A stretch of DNA of 64,000 nt from Marinobacter sp. C7 (GCF_022343555.1 NZ_JAKQZH010000002.1:124001-188000), one strand, 5' to 3'; counted from the stretch's first letter, positions 8,130 through 17,444 are shown. Notes: generated by a model not told the origin, from the sequence alone. Made by a program: numbers and translations.

Positions 8130-9449
8130 TCAGGCGCTCTGGCGCTGCGCCGATCGGCCCCGCTGGCCACCGCTTCGGCCCCGGCCGTTATTGCCACCGC
8201 CCGGACGACCACCAAAGCTGCGGCCATCGCCGGCAGGCTTGCCGTTGGCACCACCGCGACCGTTGCGGCTGCGGGCCTTGGCCGGGTCGGCCTTGGCCTT
8301 GGGCTTCAGAGGCAGGTTGTTTTTCGGCTCGAAGCCTTCCACTTCCCTGCGCGGCAGCTGCTTCTTGATCAGCTTCTCGATGCCCGCCAGCAGCTTGCCT
8401 TCATCGGCACTGACCAGGGACAACGCATGGCCGCTCTCGCCGGCACGGCCGGTACGGCCTATCCGGTGCACATAGTCTTCCGGCACATTCGGCAGTTCAA
8501 AGTTGACCACCTGCGGCAGCTGTTTGATGTCCAGGCCGCGGGCGGCGATATCCGTAGCGACCAGCACCCGAACATCCCCCTGCTTGAACTCGGACAGCGC
8601 CCGGGTGCGTGCACCCTGGGACTTGTTGCCGTGAATCGCGGCAGCGGTGATGCCATCCTGCTCCAGTTTTTTGGTCAGGCGGTTGGCACCGTGCTTGGTA
8701 CGGGTGAACACCAGCACCTGTTCCCAGGCGTTGTCCCGCACCAGCTTGCTCAGCAGGGCGGTCTTCTGGCTCTGGTCAACCGGGTAGACGGACTGCTTCA
8801 CCTTCTCGGCGGTGGTGTTCCGTGCCGCCACTTCCACCTGAACCGGATCGTTCAGCAGGCCTTGGGCCAGGCTGCGGATGTCGTTGGAGAAGGTGGCGGA
8901 GAACAGCAGGTTCTGGCGCTTGGCCGGCAGCAGAGCAAGAATCTTGCGGATGTCGCGGATAAAGCCCATGTCGAGCATGCGGTCGGCTTCGTCCAGCACC
9001 AGGACTTCCACCTCATTGAAGCGTACGGCGTTCTGCTGATACAGGTCCATCAGTCGTCCCGGTGTCGCCACCAGCACGTCCAGGCCCTTGCGCAGCTTCA
9101 TCATCTGCGGATTGATTTTCACGCCGCCAAAAACCACGGCAGACTTGGTGGGCATGTACTTGCTGTACAAGGCCACGCTGTCGTGTACCTGGGCCGCCAG
9201 CTCGCGGGTCGGCGCCAGGATCAAGGCACGGGGGCCCTTGCCGGAGCGCGGGTTAGCCGCGAGGCGTTGCAGCAGCGGCAGGGTAAAACCGGCAGTCTTG
9301 CCGGTACCGGTCTGGGCAGCAGCCATCACATCCTTGCCGGACAGCACCGCCGGAATGGCCTGCTGCTGGATGGGGGACGGGGTTTCATAGCCCTGGTCGG
9401 TGGTGGCACGGACCAGCTGCTCGGACAAACCGAGAGAAGAAAAACTCAT
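8130..9449 (-). CDS. rhlE: DEAD-box ATP-dependent RNA helicase, RhlE type
   Basis: A 439-residue RNA helicase. All core motifs are present: Q motif ([13 protein letters not shown]), motif [10 protein letters not shown], Ia PTRELA, TPGRLM, II DEAD, III SAT, ARGLDI and [12 protein letters not shown]. The tail after residue 370 is low complexity with many Arg and Gly (RSGGQRGRS), typical of RhlE and suited to RNA binding. ATG 9449 ([10 protein letters not shown]) is the start by family alignment; upstream in-frame codons add an unrelated leader. Likely roles are ribosome assembly and RNA turnover, especially in the cold. A 345-bp region precedes it. Confidence 0.93.
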   Translation of the reverse strand: MSFSSLGLSEQLVRATTDQGYETPSPIQQQAIPAVLSGKDVMAAAQTGTGKTAGFTLPLLQRLAANPRSGKGPRALILAPTRELAAQVHDSVALYSKYMPTKSAVVFGGVKINPQMMKLRKGLDVLVATPGRLMDLYQQNAVRFNEVEVLVLDEADRMLDMGFIRDIRKILALLPAKRQNLLFSATFSNDIRSLAQGLLNDPVQVEVAARNTTAEKVKQSVYPVDQSQKTALLSKLVRDNAWEQVLVFTRTKHGANRLTKKLEQDGITAAAIHGNKSQGARTRALSEFKQGDVRVLVATDIAARGLDIKQLPQVVNFELPNVPEDYVHRIGRTGRAGESGHALSLVSADEGKLLAGIEKLIKKQLPRREVEGFEPKNNLPLKPKAKADPAKARSRNGRGGANGKPAGDGRSFGGRPGGGNNGRGRSGGQRGRSAQRQSA

Positions 9450-9794
9450 ATTGAATAAACTCTTGATTGATTCTGCCTCCACGAACACCGTCCATCGGCG
9501 AATGCGGGCAGAAGCCATGATGATTCATGGAAAAATGACGACTACAGTCACACGCCGTTAGCGGCGGGACGTCCTCTGACAGGTCGTATGGAGGTTCGCA
9601 AGGCGGCTCGCTGGCCGTGAAACTGCGGAATCCCTAGAGGCAGGATGCGAGCACAGTAACAGAGGGTCCGGGAAATAGCTATAAGTGGTTTCATTAGCAG
9701 GCTTTCATTTTCACGAAAAGATGGAACTCCGGCAGGTGTCTCTGGTCACTAGCGCCCGTATCATCCTAAAAAACCGCCAGATTCCGGAGATTCC
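9450..9794. other. Intergenic region between divergent rhlE and tlpA-like genes
   Basis: 345 bp with no convincing ORF or RNA. It must contain the rhlE promoter and probably a long 5' leader, which is common for cold-induced helicase genes, and the promoter of the gene at 9795. I found no clear operator or strong terminator. Confidence 0.4.
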
Positions 9795-10634
9795 ATGCTC
9801 AGCGTAGGCGTTGGCCCTCTCAGCCTGTCCATCGGGCACCTGCTTCTGCTCCTGGCCTTTGTTGTGGCCCTGATTGTCGGCGCACTCACCGGTCGCAAGC
9901 AGAAGACCCCGATATCCGGCTCCCTGGCGGATATTTTCCTGGTTGCCATGATCAGCGCCCGGATCAGCTTCGTGCTCCGTTATTTCGAGCATTACCAGGA
10001 TGACTGGCTGGGCATGATCGATATCCGGGATGGCGGCTTTGATCTGGTGACCGGGCTGATTGCGGCGCTCGCCTTCTCGGGTTACCTGATGTGGCGGCGC
10101 GCAAACATTCGCCGGGCATTGGGCTCCGCCGTTGCCGCTGGCATGATCACCTGGGGCTTCACCTCCGGTGCCATTGCCCTGATCAACCAACAGACTCAGG
10201 GGTTGCCCGAAGTGGCGTTGACCGACCTAAACGAACAGCCGGTCAGCCTGGCCGACATTGCCCGGAGCCAGCCCGTTGTGGTGAATCTCTGGGCCACCTG
10301 GTGCCCGCCCTGCATTCGTGAAATGCCGGTACTGGAAGAGGCCCAGCAACGCTACCCCGGTATCAACTTCGTGTTCGCCAACCAGGGCGAACATCCGGAG
10401 ACCATCCGCAAGTTCCTGAACGAACAGAACCTGCACCTCGACCATGTCCTCAGTGACCGCCCGGGCAGTTTCGGCCGGGTAGTGGGCAGCCAGGGCTTGC
10501 CCACTACCCTGTTCTACAACGCCAAGGGCAACCTGGTGGACACCCACATTGGCGAACTGTCACACGCCAGCCTGGCACGAAGCCTTGAGCGCTTCGATTC
10601 CGCCTTTCTCAATTCCACCAACTCCGAGGAGTAA
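9795..10634 (+). CDS. Membrane-anchored TlpA/DsbE-like thioredoxin with an Lgt-like N-terminal membrane part
   Basis: A 279-residue protein. Residues 1-130 hold about four membrane segments. The stretch ARISFVLRYFEHYQDDW...GGFDL resembles the central part of prolipoprotein diacylglyceryl transferase, but it is too short and lacks most of that enzyme. Residues 135-275 are a periplasmic thioredoxin fold with WATWCPPC (Cys170, Cys173) and the cis-Pro loop GLPTTLF. This indicates a disulfide reductase of the TlpA/ResA/DsbE group. The stop is 8 bp before dsbG, so the two form a periplasmic thiol-redox operon. The electron donor is not in this window. Confidence 0.85.
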   Translation: MLSVGVGPLSLSIGHLLLLLAFVVALIVGALTGRKQKTPISGSLADIFLVAMISARISFVLRYFEHYQDDWLGMIDIRDGGFDLVTGLIAALAFSGYLMWRRANIRRALGSAVAAGMITWGFTSGAIALINQQTQGLPEVALTDLNEQPVSLADIARSQPVVVNLWATWCPPCIREMPVLEEAQQRYPGINFVFANQGEHPETIRKFLNEQNLHLDHVLSDRPGSFGRVVGSQGLPTTLFYNAKGNLVDTHIGELSHASLARSLERFDSAFLNSTNSEE

Positions 10635-10642
10635 ACATCCCG

Positions 10643-11419
10643 ATGAATACCTCCCGCCTCCAACACTTGATCAGGGGCACCCTGCTGTCCACCGCCCTCG
10701 TCGCAACCGCCGTGCAGGCACAGGACTATCCACTGGTCATCCAGTCATTGGAACAACAAGGTGTGAAGGTCGTGGAGAGCTTTGAAGCGCCGGGTGGTAT
10801 GACCGGCTACGTCGGCGAGATGCAGGGGCGGTCGCTGGCCTTTTACCTGACACCGGATGGCAACCACGTGATCGTCGGCACCCTGCTGGATGAGGAAGGG
10901 AACAACCTCAGCGCCGCCAGCATCCAGGAACTGATCGAAGGCCCGAAATTTGCCAAAGCGTGGCCCCGGCTGGAAGACAGCAACTGGGTTCGGGATGGTT
11001 CCAGGGACGCGGACACCATCATCTACACCTTCACCGATCCCAACTGCCCCTATTGCTACCGGTTCCGCCAGCAGGCCGAACCCTGGATCGCGGCCGGCGA
11101 GGTCCAGCTGCGGCATATCCTGGTAGGTATCCTGAAAGAAGACAGCCTGACCAAAGCCGCCACGATCCTGGGCAGTGAAAACCCGGAAGCCGCCCTACAC
11201 GACCATCAAGCCAGCTACCAACAGGGCGGCATTGAGGTTGACCGCAAGCTGGTCAGCGCCGCTCACATGGAGGTCAAAGCCAATAACCGCCTGATGCAGG
11301 AGCTGGGTCTTCGCGCCACGCCCAGTACCCTTTACAAGGACGACGACGGCAAGGTGGTGATGGTGCAGGGCCTGCCGAATCCCCAGGCACTGAAGCGCAT
11401 GATGGGGCCCAAGCCCTGA
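10643..11419 (+). CDS. dsbG: Thiol:disulfide interchange protein DsbG
   Basis: A 258-residue periplasmic protein with a Sec signal peptide (cleavage near AVQA, residue 26), an N-terminal dimerisation domain and a thioredoxin domain with DPNCPYCYRF (Cys135, Cys138) and cis-Pro motif ATPSTLY. CPYC and the long N-terminal domain fit DsbG, which protects and reduces cysteine sulfenic acids in the periplasm, better than DsbC (CGYC). It follows the TlpA-like gene by 8 bp; that membrane protein could help keep it reduced. Confidence 0.9.
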   Translation: MNTSRLQHLIRGTLLSTALVATAVQAQDYPLVIQSLEQQGVKVVESFEAPGGMTGYVGEMQGRSLAFYLTPDGNHVIVGTLLDEEGNNLSAASIQELIEGPKFAKAWPRLEDSNWVRDGSRDADTIIYTFTDPNCPYCYRFRQQAEPWIAAGEVQLRHILVGILKEDSLTKAATILGSENPEAALHDHQASYQQGGIEVDRKLVSAAHMEVKANNRLMQELGLRATPSTLYKDDDGKVVMVQGLPNPQALKRMMGPKP

Positions 11420-11432
11420 GTGTTTCAGGCGG

Positions 11433-12743
11433 TTATGCCAGCCAGGCGGTCAGAATACCGGCCGTCAGGCTGGCAAGCGTCAGCCCGGACAGGGAAAGAG
11501 GAAGGCTCCAGCGGAGCGAGGCGTCTACGGCCGGGTACCCGGTCAGCCGCTCCATGATCAGGGCATTGGCCGCAAAGGGAGTCCCGAACGCGGTAATCCC
11601 CCACCCGGTCACCATACCGATACCCAGGCCAATCAGCGCCGGTGCCGGCCACAAGGAACCGAGGATGCCACCGATCAGGGTGCCCACCACGATCGGGTTC
11701 ACGCCTCCGAGACCTGCCAGAAAGTAAACCCAGGGCACACCTGCGGCCAGGATGGGCCAGCTCCAGGCCGGCAAGTCGGCATTACCACTGATCTGGCCCA
11801 GCACCACGCCACTGATGACCGAACCAATGAAAGCCGAGCCGCCGACAATGGCCAGCTCATTGCTGACGTTCGCCATGTTGGACATCGGCGGATTCTGCCG
11901 TCGGCTCCAGGCCAGCACACGCGCTCCCAACACGGCGCCCAGACAGGAGAGCGTTACCGCATAGGCGTAGCTGAGCTCATATTGGTGGCTGAACACAAAG
12001 ACACCGGCACAGATCGCCACAACCAGGCCACCAAACCGGAGCCAGCTTGCCACCCCGGCCTTACTCTCGGAGGGAATCTCTTCCCGCCCCGTCTCCGGAT
12101 CACGCCAGAACAGCCCCAGCAGAATCAGAAAGACAGAGAACGGTATGGCGAATGACAACAGCTGCACGCTGCCCAGCCCTGGCAACAGGGTGAGCGTAAG
12201 CACCACTGAAATCGAAAGTGGTGAAAAAGTCGGCGACACCCCAAAGCCCCTCAGCACGGCCCGCGTCGCGTTACGGGTGGCGGCTGAATCGCCCCCTCGG
12301 CGGACCCGCTCTCCCACCAGACTGCCGACGACGGCTACCGAACCAAAGTTCAGGGGGATGGAAACCAGGGAAGTGCCAAAGGCGAGACTCAGATAACGGG
12401 TCAGCGGCTTGCCACCGAAGAGACTGGCTGAAATCCGTTGCAGGTCACCGGAACGACCCAGCACGTTGGACAGCAACATCACCGCCAGCACCAGCCCGGC
12501 CAGGCGGGTCATATTGTTCGCGGCCTCCACAATCAGTGCCGGATCACGGCCCAGCGCGAACACCAGTGCCAGGACGGCAACGGAAAACACCACCCGTGGC
12601 ACCCGACGCATATCCTGCCAGCCCAACAGCACTGCCAAACCCACCGCGACGGCCCCGACAAGTGCCATGCCCGGCAACAATGAGAGTACCGCGGCAATCA
12701 GGGCGAGATAGGCGATAATGGAACGGATCGACTGCAAGGGCAT
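11433..12743 (-). CDS. Multi-pass membrane protein, probable transporter of unknown substrate
   Basis: A 436-residue, very hydrophobic protein with about 11-12 membrane helices. Gly/Ser/Pro-rich helix-break segments occur in both halves (IPLNFGSVAVVGSLVGERVRRGG, FGVSPTFSPLSISV, and GGVNPIVVGTLIGG, TAFGTPFAANALIMERLTG). The arrangement resembles ion-transporter superfamily carriers, where two such re-entrant loops bind substrate, but I do not recognise the family. GAGGAAG just before ATG 12743 supports the start. It converges on dsbG with a 13 bp gap and appears monocistronic. Confidence 0.75.
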   Translation of the reverse strand: MPLQSIRSIIAYLALIAAVLSLLPGMALVGAVAVGLAVLLGWQDMRRVPRVVFSVAVLALVFALGRDPALIVEAANNMTRLAGLVLAVMLLSNVLGRSGDLQRISASLFGGKPLTRYLSLAFGTSLVSIPLNFGSVAVVGSLVGERVRRGGDSAATRNATRAVLRGFGVSPTFSPLSISVVLTLTLLPGLGSVQLLSFAIPFSVFLILLGLFWRDPETGREEIPSESKAGVASWLRFGGLVVAICAGVFVFSHQYELSYAYAVTLSCLGAVLGARVLAWSRRQNPPMSNMANVSNELAIVGGSAFIGSVISGVVLGQISGNADLPAWSWPILAAGVPWVYFLAGLGGVNPIVVGTLIGGILGSLWPAPALIGLGIGMVTGWGITAFGTPFAANALIMERLTGYPAVDASLRWSLPLSLSGLTLASLTAGILTAWLA

Positions 12744-12826
12744 GCTTCCTCAGTAGGCGAAGCCTCGATATTAAGGAAGCTACCCAGGTACTGCCATCAG
12801 CATTTCTGGGGATACCGCGCCTGTGA

Positions 12827-13282
12827 CTATTTCGTCGCCGCCGCGGCGAAGTTTGCCAACGCGTTGTTCACCTTCTCCAGGACTCCGTCACAGCCCTCGA
12901 TCGCATGCCGCGTTTTCAGGTAGGCAGGATCGTTATAACCAAGCCATACCTGGCCTTGTTCGTCCTCCCAGATCAGGGCCTTCTGGGGAAGGTCCACCGC
13001 CACACTCCGGGCGCATTGCATGAGGGGCGTGCCGACCTTGGGGTTACCAAAGATCACCAGCTCCGTGGGTCGCAACTCCATACCGGCAGACTCCGCACCA
13101 GCGGCGTGATTGATCCGGTTCATGACTGTCATGCCTTTCTCCTGCAACACGGCTTCGAGCCGATCGGCAGTCTCTGTCACACCGTAGTTGCTCTTCACCT
13201 CAATCAATCCATCGGCGGCATGGGCCAGTGAACCCAGCAAAAGGACGATCACGAATAACGGGGGCTTGATCAGTAAATTCAC
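12827..13282 (-). CDS. DUF302 domain protein, exported
   Basis: A 151-residue protein with a signal peptide (cleavage after AHA, residue 22) and a DUF302 domain: GLIEVKSNYGVTETADRLEAVLQEKGM, ELVIFGNPKVGTPLMQ and QVWLGYNDPAYL are its hallmarks. The start is GTG, with GGGA about 10 bases upstream. The function of DUF302 is not settled; exported forms are common beside envelope genes. It is divergent from mltF. Confidence 0.88.
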   Translation of the reverse strand: MNLLIKPPLFVIVLLLGSLAHAADGLIEVKSNYGVTETADRLEAVLQEKGMTVMNRINHAAGAESAGMELRPTELVIFGNPKVGTPLMQCARSVAVDLPQKALIWEDEQGQVWLGYNDPAYLKTRHAIEGCDGVLEKVNNALANFAAAATK

Positions 13283-13375
13283 AAGACGGAGTCCCTTCAG
13301 GGAAATGTAACTTTCAGTCTAGATCACCCGGCGAAGATTGATGCATCCATTCGGGAAGTCTGGGAGTATGTCTTC

Positions 13376-13399
13376 TATAGGTACGTAATAATACCTATA
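13376..13399. promoter_or_regulatory. 24-bp inverted repeat before mltF
   Basis: TATAGGTA (13376-13383), an AT-rich 8-base centre, then TACCTATA (13392-13399), ending 24 bp before the mltF start. The geometry is that of a dimeric repressor site overlapping the promoter. The cognate regulator is unknown. Confidence 0.5.
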
Positions 13400-13423
13400 C
13401 AGTCACCAGACCACGGAGTTGTG

Positions 13424-14812
13424 ATGATGTCAGGACGGATGTTCAGGAGAGGTCTTCTGATCGTGCCTATCCTGCTGGCAGGCTGCAGCGAAGCTGAACT
13501 CGAAACCGACATGGAAAACCAGCAGGCCGCCAGTGAGGAACTTGCGCCTCCCTCTGAAACGGGGGTCCTCAAGGTTGCTACCCGGAACGGTTCTACCACC
13601 TATTATCTGGACCGCCACGAGAATCCGGTTGGTCCCGAGTATGCCCTGATCAGTGATTACGCCGCCGCCCGCGGCTGGCAGGTGGAATGGACAATGCTTG
13701 ATTCCACCAGTGAGGTGCTCGACAGTCTTGCCTCCGGTGACACCCATCTGGCAGCAGCAGGGCTGACCCACCTACCCTCACGGGACGAACTGTTCACCCG
13801 TGGCCCGGCTCATACCGAAATCACCGAGCAGCTGGTCTGCCACCGGGATGCCCGTCCCCTGCCCCGAAAGCCCGAGGCTATCCCGGGCACCGAGATCGTG
13901 ATTACCGCCGATTCAAGCTATGCGGAAACGTTGCGCAAACTCGGCGAGAAACATCCAGGTATCGAATTCACCGAGGACCCGGACCGCACCACCGAGATCA
14001 TCCTGTCTGCCGTGGCTGAACAGCAGATCGGCTGTACCGTCGCCGACTCCAACATCGTCCAGGTGATGCGTCGCCACTTCCCCCACCTGGAAGTCGCCAT
14101 GACTCTGACTGACGGCCGTAACCTGGGCTGGTACCTGCCGGCAGGCTCGGAAAATCTGGCCTCGGACGCCCACGAATGGATGAACAGCGTGGAAGGGGAC
14201 GAAGCCATCGGCCGCATGGAGAATCGCTACTACGCCTACATCGGCGACTTCGATTTTGTCGACTTGCGCGCCCTGAACCGCCGGATCGACAACCGTCTGC
14301 CCCAATTCATCGATCACTTCCTGGAGGCCGAAGCGAAGACCGGCGTACCCGCCGACCTGCTCGCAGCCCTCTCCTACCAGGAGTCGCACTGGGATCCCAA
14401 GGCAAAATCTCCCACCGGAGTGCGTGGCATCATGATGCTGACCCAGCGCACAGCAGAATCACTGGGCGTGAATAACCGCCTGGATCCTGTCGCCGCCATC
14501 GATGGTGGCGCCCGTTACCTGGCCGACCGGCATCGCCGGCTGCCGGAAACCATCCCCGAGCCGGACCGGACATTCCTGGCACTGGCCAGCTACAACATCG
14601 GCCGCGGCCACCTGCTGGACGCCCGCCAGCTGGCCCGGGATCTGGGCAAGAATCCGGACTCCTGGGAGGACATGGTTCAGGTGCTCCCCCTCAAGGCCGA
14701 CAAGCGTTATTACCCCAGCACCCGTTATGGCTACGCCCGGGGGTACGAGCCGGTGCACTATGTCCAGCGCATCCGGAATTACCGGGACGTGATTCGCCCG
14801 GCCTTCGACTGA
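13424..14812 (+). CDS. mltF: Membrane-bound lytic murein transglycosylase F
   Basis: A 462-residue lipoprotein (lipobox LLAGC, Cys21) with two domains: a periplasmic solute-binding (SBP_bac_3) fold at about residues 48-265, which in MltF is a peptide-sensing regulatory part, and a C-terminal SLT lysozyme-like domain from about 280. The catalytic Glu320 is in ALSYQESHWDPKA, followed by GVRGIMMLTQRTA and the LASYNIGRGHLLDARQL block. It cleaves peptidoglycan glycan strands to 1,6-anhydro-muropeptides at the outer membrane. Candidate starts are stacked (GTG 13421, ATG 13424, ATG 13427); GGAG at 13415-13418 favours the two ATGs. The stop abuts the stop of the convergent monooxygenase gene. Confidence 0.94.
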   Translation: MMSGRMFRRGLLIVPILLAGCSEAELETDMENQQAASEELAPPSETGVLKVATRNGSTTYYLDRHENPVGPEYALISDYAAARGWQVEWTMLDSTSEVLDSLASGDTHLAAAGLTHLPSRDELFTRGPAHTEITEQLVCHRDARPLPRKPEAIPGTEIVITADSSYAETLRKLGEKHPGIEFTEDPDRTTEIILSAVAEQQIGCTVADSNIVQVMRRHFPHLEVAMTLTDGRNLGWYLPAGSENLASDAHEWMNSVEGDEAIGRMENRYYAYIGDFDFVDLRALNRRIDNRLPQFIDHFLEAEAKTGVPADLLAALSYQESHWDPKAKSPTGVRGIMMLTQRTAESLGVNNRLDPVAAIDGGARYLADRHRRLPETIPEPDRTFLALASYNIGRGHLLDARQLARDLGKNPDSWEDMVQVLPLKADKRYYPSTRYGYARGYEPVHYVQRIRNYRDVIRPAFD

Positions 14813-16339
14813 TCAGGATCCGAACAGCGCCGAACGCAAGGGGCGAAGAAAGCCCCTTGACTGGCCTTCGCCCGCTCGTGAACGTTTTCCGTCAAACTCG
14901 AGGTAGCCGTCCTCGATGGGATCAAAGCGGAGGGTCTTCACATCCTCCAGATAGTTCTGTGTGGACTTCCAGGGCCCGTGGGTGCCCTGCCTCGGCAGAC
15001 GATCGGCGGCGCGCTTGATGTACCCGGAGTTCAGGGAGCCCAGAATGGTGTCCTCGCCCCGGCTGTTCTCGGTATCGCGGGCCACAACGGTGCGGTAACC
15101 CCGCTTGTCCATCAGGTTGATCAGCCGGCACAGGTACTCGGCCGCAATGTCGACCTTCAGGGTCCAGGAGATGTTGGTGTAACCAAAGATCATGGCGGCA
15201 TTGGGCACGCCTTCGACCATCACGTTCTTGTAGATTACCTTGTCCCTCAGTACTACCTCCTGACCATCCACGCTCGGCCTGATGCCGCCCAGCATCTGAA
15301 TGTCCAGGCCGGTGGCCGGAATGATGATGTCCGCATCCAGCTCCTCACCGGATTTCAGGCGGATGCCGGTCTCGGTGAACCGCTCGATGTGGTCGGTGGC
15401 AATGGAGGCCTTGCCGGATTTGAGCACCTTGAACAGATCACCATCCTTGACCACGCACAGCCGCTGGTCCCAGGGGTTGTAGTCCGGCGTGAAGTGGCGC
15501 ATATCGGCTTTGCCGTCGACCTGACGCTTGATCACCGACAGGAACAGCCGGCGCATGGCCTTCGGGCTCTTTCGGGAACGCTGGTACAACAGGCGCGAGA
15601 TGGAGATATTACGTGCGCGGGTGAGCTTGTAGGCCACCTTCTCCGGCAGCACCTTCTGCAATCCGAGGGTAATCTTGTCCGTGGATGGCAACGGCATCAG
15701 ATAGGTGGGCGAGCGCTGCAGCATGGTAACGTGCGCGGCTTTCTCGGCCAGGGTCGGTACCAGGGTAATGGCGGTAGCGCCACTGCCGATCACCACCACC
15801 TTTTTGCCGGTGTAGTCGAGATCTTCGGGCCAGTGTTGGGGATGTACGATCTGGCCCCTGAAATCGCTTTCTCCCGGGAAATCCGGTTTGTAGCCCCGGT
15901 CATAGTTGTAGTAACCGGTACACCCCACCAGAAAACTGGCGGTGTAGTGTTCGGTTTCACCGGTGGCTTCATTGAGGGCTGTCAGTTTCCAGCACTTGTC
16001 CACCCCGGACCAGTCCGCGGTTTTCACCGCCAGACCATAGCGGATATGCCGTTCGACGTTGTGCTCCCGGGCCGTCTCGCGAACATAATTCTTTATCGAC
16101 GCACCGTCCGCCAGCACCTTGCCACCGGTCCAGGGACGAAAATTGTAGCCGAAGGTGAACATGTCGGAATCAGAACGGATGCCGGGATAACGGAACAGAT
16201 CCCAGGTACCCCCGAGGGACTGGCGACGCTCCAGGATGGCAAAGGACTTGCCCGGGCACTCGCGTTTCAGGTGACACGCCATGCCAATGCCGGACACGCC
16301 GGCGCCGATGATCAGGACATCAAAATGGTGTTGGCTCAT
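14813..16339 (-). CDS. EthA-like Baeyer-Villiger flavin monooxygenase
   Basis: A 508-residue FAD/NADPH enzyme. It has GAGVSG (FAD fold, residues 12-17), GGTWDLFRYPGIRSDSDM, the BVMO fingerprint FRGQIVHPQHWP (about residues 160-171), GSGATA (NADPH fold, about 185-190) and HFTPDYNPWDQRLC. From memory the whole chain tracks closely with mycobacterial EthA and the long-chain alkane monooxygenase AlmA, both of this subgroup. It would insert oxygen into ketones or oxidise sulfur or long-chain substrates. Start ATG 16339 (MSQHHFDVLIIG) is set by the FAD fold. It is monocistronic and convergent with mltF with no gap. Confidence 0.9.
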   Translation of the reverse strand: MSQHHFDVLIIGAGVSGIGMACHLKRECPGKSFAILERRQSLGGTWDLFRYPGIRSDSDMFTFGYNFRPWTGGKVLADGASIKNYVRETAREHNVERHIRYGLAVKTADWSGVDKCWKLTALNEATGETEHYTASFLVGCTGYYNYDRGYKPDFPGESDFRGQIVHPQHWPEDLDYTGKKVVVIGSGATAITLVPTLAEKAAHVTMLQRSPTYLMPLPSTDKITLGLQKVLPEKVAYKLTRARNISISRLLYQRSRKSPKAMRRLFLSVIKRQVDGKADMRHFTPDYNPWDQRLCVVKDGDLFKVLKSGKASIATDHIERFTETGIRLKSGEELDADIIIPATGLDIQMLGGIRPSVDGQEVVLRDKVIYKNVMVEGVPNAAMIFGYTNISWTLKVDIAAEYLCRLINLMDKRGYRTVVARDTENSRGEDTILGSLNSGYIKRAADRLPRQGTHGPWKSTQNYLEDVKTLRFDPIEDGYLEFDGKRSRAGEGQSRGFLRPLRSALFGS

Positions 16340-16475
16340 GGGTGCGGCCTCGCAAACAGATGAACGCATTCCGGGCCCTTTCTGTGAGACAGCAGGCCCG
16401 GGTCATGATTCAACGGTAACGAGTTCCGCTTCGACACAAATTGGCCCATGTCGCGCAAACGGCATGTTGGAAGGG

Positions 16476-16766
16476 TCAGTCGTGGTGGCCGATGGGGCCG
16501 TCCTTGAACAGGAACTCCCGCAGGTACTTGTCCATGGTGGGATCTTTCCGACGGATCCACTCCAGCACCATGGCCGCGTGCTCTTTCTCTTCATCCCGGT
16601 TATGTTCCAGGATTTCCTTCAGCTGGGCATCCTTGCAGGATTCTGCCCGCTGGTTGTACCAATCAACTGCCTCGAATTCCTCCATCAGCGAGCTGATTGC
16701 CCGGTGCATGTCCCTGGTCTCGTCGGACAGCTCTTCGACAGGTTCATGGTAGCTTTCGTTGGCCAT
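16476..16766 (-). CDS. Encapsulated-ferritin-like (EncFtn) protein, no cargo tail
   Basis: A 96-residue two-helix ferritin-like protein. It reads almost in register with Rhodospirillum rubrum EncFtn, shifted by two residues: HRAISSLMEEFEAVDWYNQR, then HNRDEEKEHAAMVLEW. The iron-ligand residues Glu30, Glu60 and His63 correspond to Glu32, Glu62 and His65 there; Trp36 and Tyr37 are kept too. Such proteins assemble as a ring of dimers with an inter-subunit ferroxidase centre. The protein stops right after the second helix, at the point where cargo members continue to an encapsulin-targeting peptide, and no encapsulin gene is adjacent. AAGGA lies 7 bases before ATG 16766. Confidence 0.85.
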   Translation of the reverse strand: MANESYHEPVEELSDETRDMHRAISSLMEEFEAVDWYNQRAESCKDAQLKEILEHNRDEEKEHAAMVLEWIRRKDPTMDKYLREFLFKDGPIGHHD

Positions 16767-16877
16767 GGTGTGATCCTTTTCTAGGCGGAAATGGGTGGTT
16801 TCGCTTGAAAAATCTTCTCTGACAATAGTTCAGAATTGGACATGGGAAAAGCTGTCGATGGCTCAGGGACGGCCGAT

Positions 16878-17444
16878 TCAGCAGTTAATCGGCGTACTGA
16901 ATACTCCAGAGGCTTTCCGGAAGGTCAGTTCCGGCAGCCCGGTTGGCTCACCATCCAAGAGGACTGCGGGTAGCTGGATCCGATATACCTCGAGGCCCGG
17001 AGGCAATGGCGTCTCGATCGTGAAATGCCTTGGCAATACCGAAGTGTCGGACACGATCCAACGGAATTTTTTCTCGCCGCTACCAACCAGCTCGGGGCCA
17101 ACGATCACCATCGCAGCCTGCACCGGGTTCCAGGTTCTGACCGGGCCCAGGTCCCGGGATTCACCGTTGATTGAGAGTTGATCGCTCAGAAGGGTGACAA
17201 CATGACCATCAGGGATGTCGATTCCGATTAACAGCGCGGGCCGGTCTGTCTCACGCTCAATGGATACCTGCAAGGTGATGTCGCCATACTCGAGCAAAAC
17301 CCGGTCTTCGGGGCCCGCACCACAGGGGCCGCCTATGGTCTTGTACCCGGGCGCCACCGGCTCGTAATAGTGCACCGGCGCCATGACACATCCCGCCAGC
17401 ATGCCTGCCGCTGCTATTAAAATGACCCGGATCATCCTTCCCAT
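16878..17444 (-). CDS. Hypothetical lipoprotein
   Basis: A 188-residue exported protein with lipobox MLAGC (Cys19). The rest is mostly predicted beta structure with no domain I recognise; a CGAG pair near residue 41 and a C-terminal Cys (TPINC) stand out and could form a disulfide. It lies 16 bp after the YgjV-like gene on the same strand and is probably cotranscribed with it. Start ATG 17444 has GGAG 7 bases upstream. Confidence 0.75.
   Translation of the reverse strand: MGRMIRVILIAAAGMLAGCVMAPVHYYEPVAPGYKTIGGPCGAGPEDRVLLEYGDITLQVSIERETDRPALLIGIDIPDGHVVTLLSDQLSINGESRDLGPVRTWNPVQAAMVIVGPELVGSGEKKFRWIVSDTSVLPRHFTIETPLPPGLEVYRIQLPAVLLDGEPTGLPELTFRKASGVFSTPINC

Noticed and set aside
14978..16363. 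461-codon plus-strand frame over the monooxygenase gene
   Set aside because: Shadow of the BVMO reading frame; no domain or upstream signals.
16795..17181. 128-codon plus-strand frame upstream of and over the lipoprotein gene
   Set aside because: No signal, domain or ribosome site; antisense of the lipoprotein at 16878-17444.
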